Below, piece after piece: positions 1-11,008 of a stretch of 64,000 nt of DNA. Position 1 is the stretch's first letter. Each line of letters starts with the position of its first letter. The translations under genes were made by a program, and so were the position numbers. Source of the stretch: Hyalella azteca (lineage: Eukaryota; Arthropoda; Malacostraca; Amphipoda; Hyalellidae); assembly GCF_000764305.2 (NCBI RefSeq), contig NW_025932024.1, positions 1-64,000 of the forward strand. The letters run 5' to 3'. The notes under the pieces are model-generated. The model had not been told where the DNA came from, did no database searches, and was given only the letters and a program-made list of their open reading frames with translations.

Positions 1-356
1 CCATGGGGGGGGGGGCGCCATAGAGACGCCATTCAGGTGCCAGCCGCCATAGGGACGCAGTGTCTAGATTAGTCTGCCAATTAGTAGACGATGGAGTGGA
101 GTCCTGGTAAGATATTCCTAATAATACTAAAGCTAGTTTTACATTATATCTGCCTTTAGTAAAATTTTGTGCTATGCCTCCAGGAAATCTTCACAATTGT
201 GCAGTTTCCTGAATTGTTATTAAACACTTGGCCTTGTTTAACGTTTTTTAGAAAGGATACACATGGATATTTTGAGTTCTTCTTTGAAGATCAAACTACT
301 ATATTTTTTTCAACTTAAATTTTTTTGTATTTTAAAATGTTGATATTTCTTTCCAG

Positions 357-458
357 ACTTTTTGTTGTTCTGTGATTGAGCTAGAGGCATATCAAAGTCT
401 GTCCAGTCAGCCGATGTCACCATCTACAGCTAGTATGGCCTCCTCCAGACCATCATAG
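357..458 (+). CDS. Candidate last coding exon of an unidentified gene
   Basis: A pyrimidine-rich acceptor ending TTTCCAG at 351-356 is followed by 34 codons in frame ending in TAG at 456-458. The peptide ends in a Ser/Pro-rich tail containing SSQPMSPSTASMASSRPS. A canonical AATAAA lies 17 bases after the stop (475-480). This looks like the C-terminal exon of a plus-strand gene whose earlier exons lie outside the window. I do not recognise the protein. The exon is short, so chance openness is possible; the combination of acceptor, low-complexity tail and polyadenylation signal is what supports it. Confidence 0.4.
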   Translation, partial: TFCCSVIELEAYQSLSSQPMSPSTASMASSRPS

Positions 459-474
459 AACACAATTATTGGAA

Positions 475-480
475 AATAAA
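475..480 (+). terminator. AATAAA polyadenylation signal
   Basis: Perfect AATAAA 17 bases past the stop of the candidate terminal exon at 357-458. The implied 3' UTR is very short. AATAAA is common by chance in AT-rich DNA, so it is support only in context. Confidence 0.35.
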
Positions 481-2358
481 TAATGTACCATTTTTATTGG
501 CCTGTCAACATTAGGTACCATATTAAACCACAACATATATTTGTTGCAAAAATCATTTCAATTGCAGAGCTCCAATCACAATAGTAAAAGGATACGTCTC
601 AAGTTATTATATAAATGTATGATGGTAAGCCAAAGTTTACATCACATCAATAATTGATTCGTCTCGTTATTTCTCGTTATGTCTCGTTAAAATGGCTATA
701 AATTCCGGTAAATTTTAAGCTACCTACTTTAACCGGGATGTCTCGTCTTGGTATCGTCCCGGAATTCCTACGGAGGGCTGAAAATTGTCCTGGTTTTTAT
801 TGCAAACCGGAACAGAGCCTGCTGTCTTGTCTCGTCTTGGATAAAATAATGCTTGCTTTATCAATAAATTTTACTGGTTAGGAAGAAACTGGTCATTTGT
901 CATACAGGAATCACTTTTCAATTAATTTTATTGTTGCATCGACAGCCAATAAATTTGTTGTCTTGCATCTTACTCATAATAAACTAATTATACTCATTGA
1001 CTAATAGGTACTTGTTTCATCACAAGATACAACTGTAGAATGAATGACATTAATTATTTGGAAGAATTTTTCTTAGCGTAATGCACATGTTCCTTCTATG
1101 CAAATAATCAGCAAGTATGGACCACTCTATTTTATAATGCATTAATATCTACAATTTATTTCAACTTTTTTATTTTAGAGATTACTGAACAGTTCTCTCT
1201 GCCACTTTAGGCAACATTTGCAATGGTTATTTATTGCAAAGCTTTACCCTCAAACCTCGACAACAAAGTGCACCGCTTCAAAGTTCCTGGTTTTACTTAA
1301 TCCAGAAACAAACAGGCCCAAATGTAAGTATTTCAATCAATATAAACTCAAGTTTGAACATTGGGATGATAATATCATAATGAACGTAAAAACAAGCGTG
1401 GTATTGCATAATTATATTGCAAGAGGCTAGGGCATCTGAACCGAAGTCAATATTAAACTTTGTTTGTCTCACTCACAGAGGTTATTTGGTTGTGGTTTCA
1501 ACAGAAGCGAGCTATTTTATGAACAAAATTTAGCCAGAACAAGTAAGATCTAGACAGCAGCTTTGCTATTTTTATGTGTAATGTGATAATGAGACTTTTA
1601 AATATTTTGGCCTTTTTTTGTTTAAAATTGGCGAGTTAAGCGAGTGCAGACCGCACAGTATTTGGCGAGAGGGATGCTAGTCTCACTAAAGTTCTCCAAT
1701 TGGCTAATTCTCCCTTTAAGCTCTCGCTCTAGTCCGAGTTTCCTAACCATTAATTCCAAATTTACTTTTAGCAACATGCGTCACGCTGTAGTAGGCAATT
1801 TGTCAGCCTTAAAATAGGTTTGGGTAATTAAGAATTTCAACTGGTTGTGCAGGATTTTGTGCTGTGCTGTGCAGCTGTGTCTGTGTAACCTGTGTTTTAT
1901 CAAGATGCACGAGTTCACGACTAGTAATTAATAAATCCCTTCAAATCCCTCGACATGCAGCTTTGCAAGCCATGACTGTTAATTATAATGCTATTTATAT
2001 TGTCTGTGGATCATTGGATGTCATTCTATTGCCAAGGTGAATGAGAAATTTTTGTTCTCCTAACTCCACAATTTATGTCCTATTGCAAATTATCAAGCTA
2101 ACCAGTTTACAAGAACAGTACTCAATTGATTTGTATTACTATAATGCAAGACATTAATGTTTCAAAATGTAGAATGATTGCGTATATACGTTTCCAAAAT
2201 GTATGTAAAACAAATATACCGTTAATAGTAACTTTTGTCTCATATCAATTTATCACAGCCAATTATTTTTACACTGTGACAGCTTGTTTCTTGTTTACCA
2301 TTTACAGGACAGATTTTAAAATTACTAATTTCTGAGCAGATCCAAATACGAAATTGCC
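481..2358. other. Intergenic stretch, no confident gene
   Basis: AT-rich sequence between the candidate terminal exon and the next start codon. Short CTCGTT/TCTCGTCTTGG repeats occur at about 660-840. A stretch with a plausible acceptor (TTTTAG at 1173-1178), an open frame and a GTAAGT donor at 1324 could be an exon, perhaps 5' UTR of the gene starting at 2359, but I recognise nothing in its translation. Confidence 0.5.
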
Positions 2359-3241
2359 ATGAGCGACAATGAATCAAGTGCAACAGGGGCTGAAGGCCCC
2401 GATCTGGAGGACCTGGAAATGGAAGACGCCAAGCTGAGAGAGTCAGACGACACTGCAGCAAAAAAAAGGTGAGATTTAGAACGGCAACTGCATACATGAT
2501 TGTATTAAGTTACAGTATTTAGAGTTCTAATTAAAGCTCTTTCTAGTTGCATACATGACTGATAATTATATGAATTCGGCAGGTCTTTGAAGACCAAGAG
2601 GTGAACCGTGAATGACAACAATTGTGAAAAGATTAATATGATAATTCTGGTATTTTAGCTAAATTAAAGAGCAAAGATGTTCAAGAACAACAGCTATAAA
2701 CTGACCATGAGTTATCTGGAATGACTCAGATCAACCGTTCCCACTGGTTAAAGACCTATGGTTTTTTTCTATTTTTAAATAGTTCATGAGACAGCACGCA
2801 CCCAGGATAGCTGATCCACGATAAAATATTAGCAATGTGCTTAATTTTTCATGACAATGAACGTGTGCTTGAGTACAGTATGATTAGGAATAAACCTAAA
2901 TCCCAAAATATATTTATCTTGGTGACAATCTGATGGCTTAAATTGTCAGACTGGAGAAAATTACATCATTGAATACATAAAATTTAATATTAACTTACTA
3001 AAACAGCGGAAAAATTCATTCATGCTAACAAAAAATTTTACAAAATGGTTGAGTTTTTCGGTCTAGTTAACATCCATTTCATCCATTTGTCCTGTAATGA
3101 TGGTGCTCAAGTTGTTATGCTAGCATGACTACAGCGTGAATATGACTATGTATTTTTCCCTCTCTGTAGCTTCAACTTGTGCGTCTACATGGGAATTCCT
3201 AATGAAGCCAAAGCAACCGCAAGCCAAGAACAAGATAAAAG
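2359..3241 (+). CDS. 5' exons of an unidentified acidic protein gene (partial)
   Basis: ATG at 2359 sits in a good context (TTGCCATGAG), about 20 bases after a possible 5'-UTR acceptor. Exon 1 (2359-2468) encodes an acidic start, MSDNESSATGAEGPDLEDLE and onward, ending at an AG|GTGAGA donor. A second exon (3170-3241) follows TCTCTGTAG and rejoins in phase (AG+C = Ser), encoding SFNLCVYMGIPNEAK and more up to a weaker AAAAG|GTATAA donor. A third exon from 3783 (acceptor CATTTCAG) would also be in phase and stays open for about 60 codons to TGA at 3964-3966. I do not recognise the product. Exon 1 is the best supported; exons 2 and 3 rest on phase agreement and splice sites alone. Confidence 0.4.
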
Positions 3242-3499
3242 GTATAAAAAAAATTTTAAAGACCACGTTTTTCATATGGACTCAAAAGTAGAAAATAATT
3301 TTTCGGCAGCTGCTGATCTCTGTTTGCTTTCATTCTCTTGGTCTTTTGTATTTCAGTTAAAATATTTTACAACATCTAAAACGAAAAACGTGAAAAAGAC
3401 CAAGAGAATGAAAGCAAACAGAGATCAGTAGCTGCCGAAAAATTATTTTCTACTTTTGAGTCCACATGAAAAACATGGTCTTTAAAAAATTTTTTTATA
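3242..3499. repeat. Long inverted repeat (foldback/MITE-like hairpin)
   Basis: Two arms of about 105 bases (roughly 3242-3348 and 3394-3499) are near-perfect reverse complements around a spacer of about 45 bases. The ends read GTATAAAAAAA and TTTTTTTATAC. The left arm begins exactly at the proposed donor of the exon ending at 3241. No transposase frame is visible. The form fits a small non-autonomous foldback element. Confidence 0.75.
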
Positions 3500-4399
3500 C
3501 ATTTTATTTTCTACTTTTTAGTTTTTCAAGTATTTTATTTTCTCCTTTTTAGTCCGTTGCTAGTTTGCTACACATGAAAAACGTTGTTGCGAGCCAATTT
3601 ACTTGACTCAACGTACGTATCGATGATACAAAGCGTATAATCGATATACCCAGTCTAAACACGAATATCCTCTCGAGGATGACGTGCATTATAGGTTCCC
3701 AGCCCCTGCTTGTGAGTTCCTTTAGAGTTTAAAACTACTGCACAAAGGTCAGCCATCCTACATAATATTCATTTCATTTCAGTTGGCCACGCAAATGCAC
3801 GAAAGAGAATTCTTTTCGAAGTTCTGTAGAAAATTGTATTCGAGGGGATACATTGTTGTTCCCGTATTTATCTGGGTGCGTGGCTGTAATAAAGAAAGGT
3901 TCGGTAATAAATACGCCTGGAAACGTGCAACAAATTATTGATTATTGTATTGTTATCGGTAGCTGAGCTTCCCTAAAAGTTTCAGAGTGCTAGCTAGCGG
4001 GAAAGTTGGTGAAATATTGATTGCAAGATTTGATCATCACAGACAGAGGGACACGAAAGCGAGCTAAGAAAAATGTGGTAAAATTGTACGAGTTGGATGA
4101 CATAGTCAACGTTAAATAAAAGAAACAACATAAATAAATATAATTGGAAATAATTAATAAATATTTGTTAGAATCATTCCACCAGACCACTGCACGGAAA
4201 GATTTGATAGACATTGCCTGTCATACTAAAATAGTATAATTTAGCAAACCCGGAGTTTCATAGCATATTCATCCTGGCGTACGCGTACATACTTACCTGG
4301 AATACCTTGATTTTTATAGTTTTATTGGTGTACACTCATTGTTTTATTGGCATACACTCAGCCACGCTGCGTTGAAGCCTCCGGCGTACGCGCTGCAAC

Positions 4400-4715
4400 A
4401 TCCTGGGTATGGAAGTATACAAGTATACTCATGGTTTTCACAAGGTCCCAGAAGGATTACCAGAATTTGAAACAAAAACCAACACCAGGGGCCACAACTA
4501 TGAACCCAAAAAACTGCGGTGGAGTGGTGCAACTCATCCATGATCCATATGACAAAATTTCTTCCTGCCTCAAGTCACCAAGATGTGGAACAGCCTCCCT
4601 GAAGATATTGTTGATGCTCCGAGCCTCCAAGTATGAACCGTATGAACGCGTTCAAGAACAAACTAGACAAGGCCATGCAGGAGAATATGCTTATTCTTGA
4701 AATGCCTTGTATCCT
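4400..4715 (+). pseudogene. LINE ORF2 C-terminus remnant (copy A)
   Basis: Plus-strand translation gives VPEGLPEFETKTNTRGHNYE and, after a frameshift, VTKMWNSLPEDIVDAPSLQ. This is the usual end of a CR1/L2-like non-LTR reverse transcriptase. Stops follow directly, so it is dead. The same peptide block occurs on the minus strand at 30620-30887 and 61790-61942, showing a family with at least three local copies. Confidence 0.75.
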
Positions 4716-4847
4716 ATGGAACAACTGAAATCTTTAAAAGATTTTAAACCTACTATCCATTGAAAAGTATTGGTAAAACTTTAGATTAAGTGCATCCAGA
4801 AAAAAGGGTGTTTTTTTAATTATATGTTTTTTGGGGTGTTGATTAAC

Positions 4848-5964
4848 CCTTTACGCCCTGGCATGACGAATTCGTCACACCAGGGACTAGCTACCTTTTC
4901 CAACAATTTCACGTTTTCTATCATTTTTTCGAAAAATTCACAGGAATAAAAAAAGTATTAGATTTATTTTTTACATATGTGTACCAAGTTTCAAAGTCAT
5001 CTGTCAGTAAATAACCGAAATATAATTTCCAATTTCCAATGGCAATGTCCAATTTCTTATGGAAATTCTATTTCGGTTATTTATTAACAGATAACTTTGA
5101 AACTTGGTACACATATGTAAAAAATAAATCTAAGACTATTTTGTTTGTAAGAATTTTTCGAAAAAGTGAAAGAAAACGTGAAATTCTTAGAAAACCGCCA
5201 AAAAGGGGGTACTGTAGAAATCTATCTCCTCCTGTGATTTTCAAGCTACAACATCGAGACGCATATCATTCGATGCGTAAGGACCATGTCTATCGATTGG
5301 TCCTTGCTCTTTTTCAAAATTCTAATTTTTGTGGGTGGGGTGGGCATTTTTTGAAAAAAATTATTTCTCCCCCCACCCTTTTGAATTTCCCCTCCCCTTT
5401 TTTCAAAATATTTTAAAAACCTTTAACGAAATTGAAAAAAAGCTTCGACCAATCTCTAGATCTTTAATTTGCAAATCAAACGGTTTATTACTCATTGCTG
5501 TAGCTTAAAAACTCTGGGAGGAAATAGGTTTGCAGTAACAATAAGTGTGAATGTTCAGTAGAGCGCGACAAAGTCCCGAGCGCCTCAAAATAGGCATTCA
5601 ACTGATTCAAGATGACATGGATGCAAGACTAGACATTACTGGAGCCGAAATTCAGTCAAGGATAGTGGGAACGACTGCATGAGCACCATCCCACACAACA
5701 GCAGCCGGGTAACTAAAGATCAGCGTCTTCAGGTTGCATATGTATGTGCAATGTGCCCAACCAGTAATTTTTGCCTATATTAAATGTGAAACAACTCCCC
5801 CACCCCCAACACTTTCGCGAACTGTCATCAAGGCATAAATCAACGTACAGAGATGATTTTGGTAGGTACCATTGGATAGGTCAGAATGTCAGCTTCAAAC
5901 TGAGACTTAAAACCGAAAAAGTGAATTTTACGACTTTTGTCCCAGAAATTCAGGGCGTAAAGGG
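4848..5964. mobile_element. piggyBac-like non-autonomous element
   Basis: TTAA at 4844-4847 and at 5965-5968 flanks complementary ends CCCTTTACGCCCTG and CAGGGCGTAAAGGG. A TTAA target site and CCC...GGG termini are hallmarks of the piggyBac superfamily. The element is about 1.1 kb and has no recognisable transposase. Near the left end is a 14-base palindrome TGACGAATTCGTCA (about 4864-4877). An internal inverted repeat of about 130 bases spans roughly 4901-5036 and 5058-5185. It is inserted in one arm of a larger foldback repeat. Confidence 0.75.
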
Positions 5965-6163
5965 TTAAGAAATCCGTTTTTGGTGGTCGGCATCGGAAAA
6001 CCAATTAACCCCCCCCCTATCAGGCTCTAACTTGTCAAAAAAAATCAGGCAAAAAAACTCAACCTAACCATGGTTGCAATGTTGTGGTTGCCTGCAAGGC
6101 TGCAATGTCGTCACGTGGTTGCAAGAGTATAAAGTATATGGGTCACCAAGGGCCAAGGCCATA

Positions 6164-6345
6164 GTGGCAAACCTGCAAACCAGAGCTCCTTTAGAATCAG
6201 TTAATTTTTAATTTCCTCATTTACTCAAGATTTGAACCAATTTCTTAAGTATGATAATGCTGGTATCCAGGATACTTTACTGGTCTACTTATAGGACTCA
6301 AAAATGAACTTGAGGGAGAGTCTAAAAAACTCTCTGCTTTGCCAC
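6164..6345 (+). mobile_element. TA-flanked MITE, GTGGCAAA family, copy 1
   Basis: TA | GTGGCAAACCTGCAAACCAG ... CTCTCTGCTTTGCCAC | TA. Terminal inverted repeats and the TA duplication fit a Tc1/mariner-type MITE of about 180 bp. Further copies lie at 38779-38951 (inverted), 39638-39818 and 61405-61620. No coding capacity. Confidence 0.75.
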
Positions 6346-6699
6346 TATGGCCAAGGCTAAGTTAAAAACGCTATAAAATATAATTCCACGGATATTGGGG
6401 CCGGCCGTCAAGATTTCACTTGCATTTTATCTTAGAAATTATATAAAAATAGGCATATATTAAAATCAGTTTCCGACTTTAATATAGCCTATGCCAAAAA
6501 CGGATTTAAGACCACCAAAAACGGATTTAAGATTCTTTCAATGCCGACCGCCAAAAACAGATTTAAGATTCTTTATCTACACCCCAAAAAACATATACCT
6601 AATTAAACAAAAAAAAAAAACACACTTTTTTTGGATGCACTTAGTAATCTAAACTCTAAAGTAATACCAAAGATTTTATCAAAAGGCTAGTCTAGTCAA

Positions 6700-8340
6700 G
6701 AAAAATATGAATTGGCTACAGGCCTACCTATTCTTCAATGCCAAATATATTAGGCCTATACTAAAAACTAATCATCTAATGGAGCTGCAGGCCTGCGCAT
6801 GCACCCTGGGCCTGTACCTAGTCACTGTAGGTGTAGCGGAGCCTTAGGCTCTTAGCCCTTACCCTTAGTAGGCTAATAGGTACCAAAAACCAAAAAGCAG
6901 GCTGCAGGCGGTCGGTCAATTTACTCAAATAAAGTTTTAAATTTATAGACGCTCACATAACTAGATTGTCTTAGGCCCCGAAACAGAGCAAACACACCAC
7001 TCATTGATCATTAATGAAACACAATTCTTCTTGGTAATCTTGGTAATATTTAAGCACCAGCCTTCCTGGGCATCTGGTGCTTCGATCAGAGCATGGGAAC
7101 GATTTCTTAGAGCTTGTCAAATACTACATAGATAGGAAAAATGTTGACATTTACGCCACTATATTTAGTTTTGCAATATTCCAATTAGTTTTGCTACTAA
7201 AACAGTTTTACGCCATGTCGGAGGTCTGTCCCGAGTTACCCTGCCCGTCCCGAGTAGCTCCGGTTGACGGTACTCATTTAGGGGCTAGTTCTTCAAGTTG
7301 AAAAACCATTTTAAATAATTTTTCCCAGTATTCATAACTGATCATTAAATTTTGCATCCTATTAATTGATAGATAAATCAAATTATCTATTTTGTCTAAT
7401 GTTCATGTATCAAATTATGAATTTTAAATACTTGTACACAAATTTCTGGGATTAAATAGCGTCACGGATGTTAAATTTAACACATGTTACATGACTAAAC
7501 ACTTTTTGATTAATCTTGGTAATATCTTGGTAATATTTAAGCACCAGCCTTCCTGGGCATCTGGTGCTTTGATCAGAGCATGGGAACGATTTCTTAGAGC
7601 TTGTCAATGAAGCCTGTCTTGGACAGGTAGGTCACTAGTTTTTCAGCTGGAAAATCATCTCTCAAAAGAGATGTAAGTGTGAATGGCCAGTTCTTTTCTA
7701 AGCAGTGTTGCTCCAGTGGTTGTCTTGGTTGCAGTAGTTGAGGGCATTCCAGTAGAAGGTGGGTAGTAGTCCAAATTTGGTTACATGAGGTGCAATGGGC
7801 TGGCTGTTGTCCAGTGAAAAGGTGCGAATGGGTGAGTCGGGTTGCTCCCAGACGCAGTCGGGTTAGTGCTACTTGGTATGAGCGTTTGATGGCCAGATAA
7901 AAACACAATTAATCGCTGAAGATGTAATACTCAGTAGAAGTGATCACGTGGCGAACAAAGCATATAGTGACCAGGCTAAACCAGCACGGAGAAGAAGATA
8001 TTTCAGTTATTCGATGAGCGAAGAGAAAAAAACGCTACTCCTATAGATGTGATGAAAATTAGTGATCTCTTCTTGAATCTGAGAAAAAATATATGAAATA
8101 TCTTCATCATTATCACTGGAGTGATCGAAATTAAAACCGATATTCCGATAATAACTAAGAATACGAAACATTTGAGTCGCTTCACTCGCTTGCGTTGCTT
8201 AAAGTTGAACTAGGTACCTGCACTTTTGTCCAATCGCTGCGTTTTATTTTGTAGGTTCAAAAATATATTTTTCACATAGTGTGTAAAAAAAGTGCGTGCA
8301 TATTATGGCCCGGTGGAATTAGCTTTACCGCACGATTAAG
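6700..8340. other. Repeat-derived intergenic stretch
   Basis: No host gene seen. A fragment of the large repeat R1 lies at about 7108-7262 (ATGTTGACATTTACGCC and onward, also at 59240 and 61040). A 70-base block (ATATTTAAGCACCAGCCTTC...) occurs twice, at about 7046-7115 and 7537-7607. The second copy is joined to the LINE fragment at 7608-7908, so the block is probably that LINE's 3' tail. Confidence 0.5.
7608..7908 (-). pseudogene. Non-LTR retrotransposon C-terminal fragment (Jockey/I-like)
   Basis: The minus-strand frame reads YQVALTRLRLGATRLTHSHL followed by a zinc-binding pattern HCTSCNQIWTTTHLLLECPQ and a short C-terminus ending in a stop. The LTRLRLGHTRLTH...C..C...H.L.ECP pattern is typical of the region after the RNase H domain in Jockey/I-type LINE ORF2. 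Only this tail is present, so it is a 5'-truncated copy. It is a different LINE from copies A-C. Confidence 0.75.
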
Positions 8341-8348
8341 CTTTTGAT

Positions 8349-8524
8349 ACGTCTCGGATAAATTTGCGGCCGGTCTCGCGGCCGGGCTCCAAATTCAGTG
8401 AGCAAAGAATATCTGCCAAACTACTGGAGTACTTAGGAAGATATTAATTAGAATTACTTAGGAAGTTTTTACATATTAATTTGGAATCCGGCCGCGAGTC
8501 CGGGCGTAAATTTGTCCGAGACGT
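8349..8524. mobile_element. GC-rich MITE with 8-bp target duplication
   Basis: The perfect 8-bp direct repeat CTTTTGAT (8341-8348 and 8525-8532) flanks complementary ends ACGTCTCGGATAAATTTGCG ... TAAATTTGTCCGAGACGT. The arms are about 50 bases long and rich in GGCCG/CGCGGCC, with an AT-rich loop of about 80 bases. An 8-bp duplication fits hAT-type integration. Non-coding. Confidence 0.7.
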
Positions 8525-8532
8525 CTTTTGAT

Positions 8533-9974
8533 TGATCAGTTGTTCGCCACTTCAGTGTACCTACCGTCTCCCGGTCCCGGAAAATCTCTCAATTTTTCAA
8601 TGTAGGCTATTTATTTTAAAGTCAGGTAGGATAAGTGATCTTTAGATGAGCACCTTGCAAGGCTGTATAGTGCAAGCATGATAGAATTGTTAATGCATGG
8701 CATTTATGGCAACTGCTGATATACGTTTTGATTTAGCAAGTACCGTAGAATAAAAAGGCGTAGATCATCTATATTTTTTTTAAATTATTATAATTATGTA
8801 CTATATATTTCTATTATTATTATTTTTGTTTAATGAAGGTTGTTATATTAGCAGCCCTTACTTATCTAAATTACATTAGCAGTACCTAACTCATTTCATT
8901 AACTAATGTATGCTCCCTGAGTCCCTGTACTGGCCTGTAGCCTGTAAATTTCTACCCAATCCTGTACTGAGCTTACATCAGTCATCAGCCAACCTCACAA
9001 GATGGCTGATGGCAGCAATTAATTTCATATACAAAGAAGCTGAAAATTCAAGCTAGGCCTATAAGCTCTCAGCCTCTCAGGCCCAACGGTCATCCATCTG
9101 GCAGACCTACGGGCTACGGCTTTAAGTCCACTCCAAGTGGAGTAGTGGACTGTTCAGTGTTCACTGTTGGACACCCTGCAAAGAAAAATTAAAACCGTCT
9201 CCCTGGAGGCTGGGCCACTGTGCAGAGAGTGGATGAATATTGCAAGATCTTTGGCGACGCTTCAGTAGCAAAATTTATGCCTTCAGAAGATCTTGCCGAC
9301 ACATTTAGATTGAAATTCTTGCATTTAATATATTTGTCAGTCTTTGGCCAACTATTTTAAAAAAAGTAAGGTTTCCGATATGTTGGATATATCAGGATGC
9401 AGTAAAGCTTGTCCGGAAATCAGTTGCAATGAGTTCCTGTCAAAAAAATGTAGGTAAACATCAAGCTTAGGTACGATTACGTAGTTGCGGACTTGCGGTC
9501 ACATTAGAGCGGTCAGACTTCATTATCACATGTTCAGTTGACACTTGCTGTACAATCTGACTGTTTTTAGGGTAAAATTAGTTATTTGGGATAGCATGCT
9601 CATGAGACCTTGTAAATGAGTTCATGACTTGTAAATAGTTTTTCATTACTCAGCGTAAATGGCTTTTCATTAAAAATTACCTGGCGACGCTTAGGGCTTA
9701 AAAACCCATATATTGGCAATGCTGCATCCACCCTCTGCGGCTCTGCGCCCTGGTCGGATGGTCCCTGGGAACGGGGTAATAAACTCTAATTTTAAAACAT
9801 TTGAAGCATGCAAAGTGTACTCATCAGTTACTAACAGTACTCTGAACTTCTGAAGTCCTCCTCTTCCTTTGCAGATGTAGAATAAATTATATTTTCTGTG
9901 TTTTTTACTGGTTTTCCCATTATTGATATCATATTACCATATCCAATAATCCATCATTGAACTCCTGATTAACT
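8533..9974. other. Intergenic stretch with dispersed-repeat fragment
   Basis: No gene supported. About 9764-9955 matches the stretch at 58265-58505 (shared TTGAAGCATGCAAAGTGTAC and CTAACAGTACTCTGAA), so it is a dispersed repeat. The rest is unremarkable AT-rich sequence with short AT microsatellite-like runs near 8770-8830. Confidence 0.45.
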
Positions 9975-10142
9975 CCTCTGTGAGAGGGGTCGATTTTCCG
10001 CGGCTCCCAGCCGGGCTTTTTGACCCACCTCACGGTCAGATACCAAATCTCAAAGCCTTCAACTCCTCCGTGAGGCTCCGTCAGAAGGGTCGATTTCCGC
10101 GGCTCACAGCCGCGCTTTTTTGACCCATCTCACGGTGAGATC
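9975..10142. repeat. Two tandem GC-rich hairpin units
   Basis: Two units of roughly 80-85 bases share AACTCCTCYGTGAG, GGGTCGATTTYCCGCGGCTC, GCTTTTTGACCCA and CTCACGGT. Each can fold: an inner stem CGCGGCT/AGCCGCG (perfect in unit 2) and an outer GGGTC/GACCC. No TSD or coding capacity seen. Confidence 0.55.
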
Positions 10143-10518
10143 AACCAAAGCCAAGCCATGTTTCCAATAAATAATCCATGGACTTTCCATTATATTGTGC
10201 ATTTACAGGCAATGCCTCCAGACTCCAGTCCCCTAGATAATCAAGGAAATTTTAGACCTAAATTAGTATCTACCAATACCATAAAAGGGGGTAACTTAGA
10301 CTACTTTTTTTCAAATGATGCCATTTTTTTACTAGCTAAATTAAACTTAAATTGAAACATGCAAAATACATAGGTATTACAGGTCTATACTCTAGGTTCA
10401 CTTACCATAATTGCTGGCTCCTGCCTCTCATAGTTTTGATGTAATTTTAAAAAAAGTGATGGTCTTTGTTACCCCAGCTCTTGGGGTATCTTTATCTTAG
10501 ACTGGGTGGTAAAATCAA

Positions 10519-10981
10519 TTATATTTTTTTGGTAAAATAACTCCAAATAACTCCAGGTTTTGGTGAATTCATTGTAGTAGAACTCTACTACTTCTATTTC
10601 TAGTTACATCCCGTATGCAAATGACAAATTTGAGGAAAGTGTCATAGTTTGCAAATGGAGGGCGCTGCCTGCAAATGGAGGAACTTAGACCACCTAATGT
10701 CAGGCGTCAGCTGTGATGGGGTAATATTGACCGGCTTGGAAATTAAGACAAAATTACCATATATAAGACTGTAGAGTTTGAAACATAAAGAAAAAACATT
10801 AATAGGTGTATCAAACATAAAATATGTTCCCCATTCGTCTAAGTTCCCCATTCTGGGGCGGCACCCCCCATTTGCAAACTATTACATTTCCCTCTCAAAT
10901 TTGTCATCTGCATATGTAACTAGAAGAGATTTACTACAATGCACCAAACCTGGAGTTATTTTACCAAAAAATAAAAAATTG
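10519..10981. repeat. Inverted-repeat element of about 460 bp
   Basis: Left arm about 10519-10680 and right arm about 10850-10981 are reverse complements, sharing TTTTTTGGTAAAATAACTCC, CTAGTTACAT, GACAAATTTGAG and TAGTTTGCAAATGG. The arms have diverged, so the element is old. No transposase frame. Confidence 0.6.
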
Positions 10982-11008
10982 GAGGAGGTTCTACGACAGG
11001 CTATAAAT

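Larger units (their letters stand above)
4750..6690. repeat. Large foldback element interrupted by insertions
   Basis: The left arm (about 4765-4847, continuing 5965-5995) is the reverse complement of 6480-6670. Shared text includes AAGTGCATCCA, TATGTTTTTTGGGGTGT and a GGATTTAAGA / CCGTTTTTGG(T/C)GGTCGGCAT motif. The left arm is split by the piggyBac-like element at 4848-5964, and another small element sits in the loop (6164-6345). A short tandem of the CCAAAAACGGATTTAAGA motif lies at about 6490-6575. Confidence 0.6.

Noticed and set aside
1179..1323. Possible plus-strand exon with acceptor TTTTAG and donor GTAAGT
   Set aside because: The open frame has no ATG and no recognisable protein; it could be 5' UTR, but nothing in the sequence proves it.
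5039..5416. 125-codon plus-strand frame inside the piggyBac-like element
   Set aside because: It runs across the internal inverted repeat and shows no DDE-type transposase motifs; probably fortuitous.
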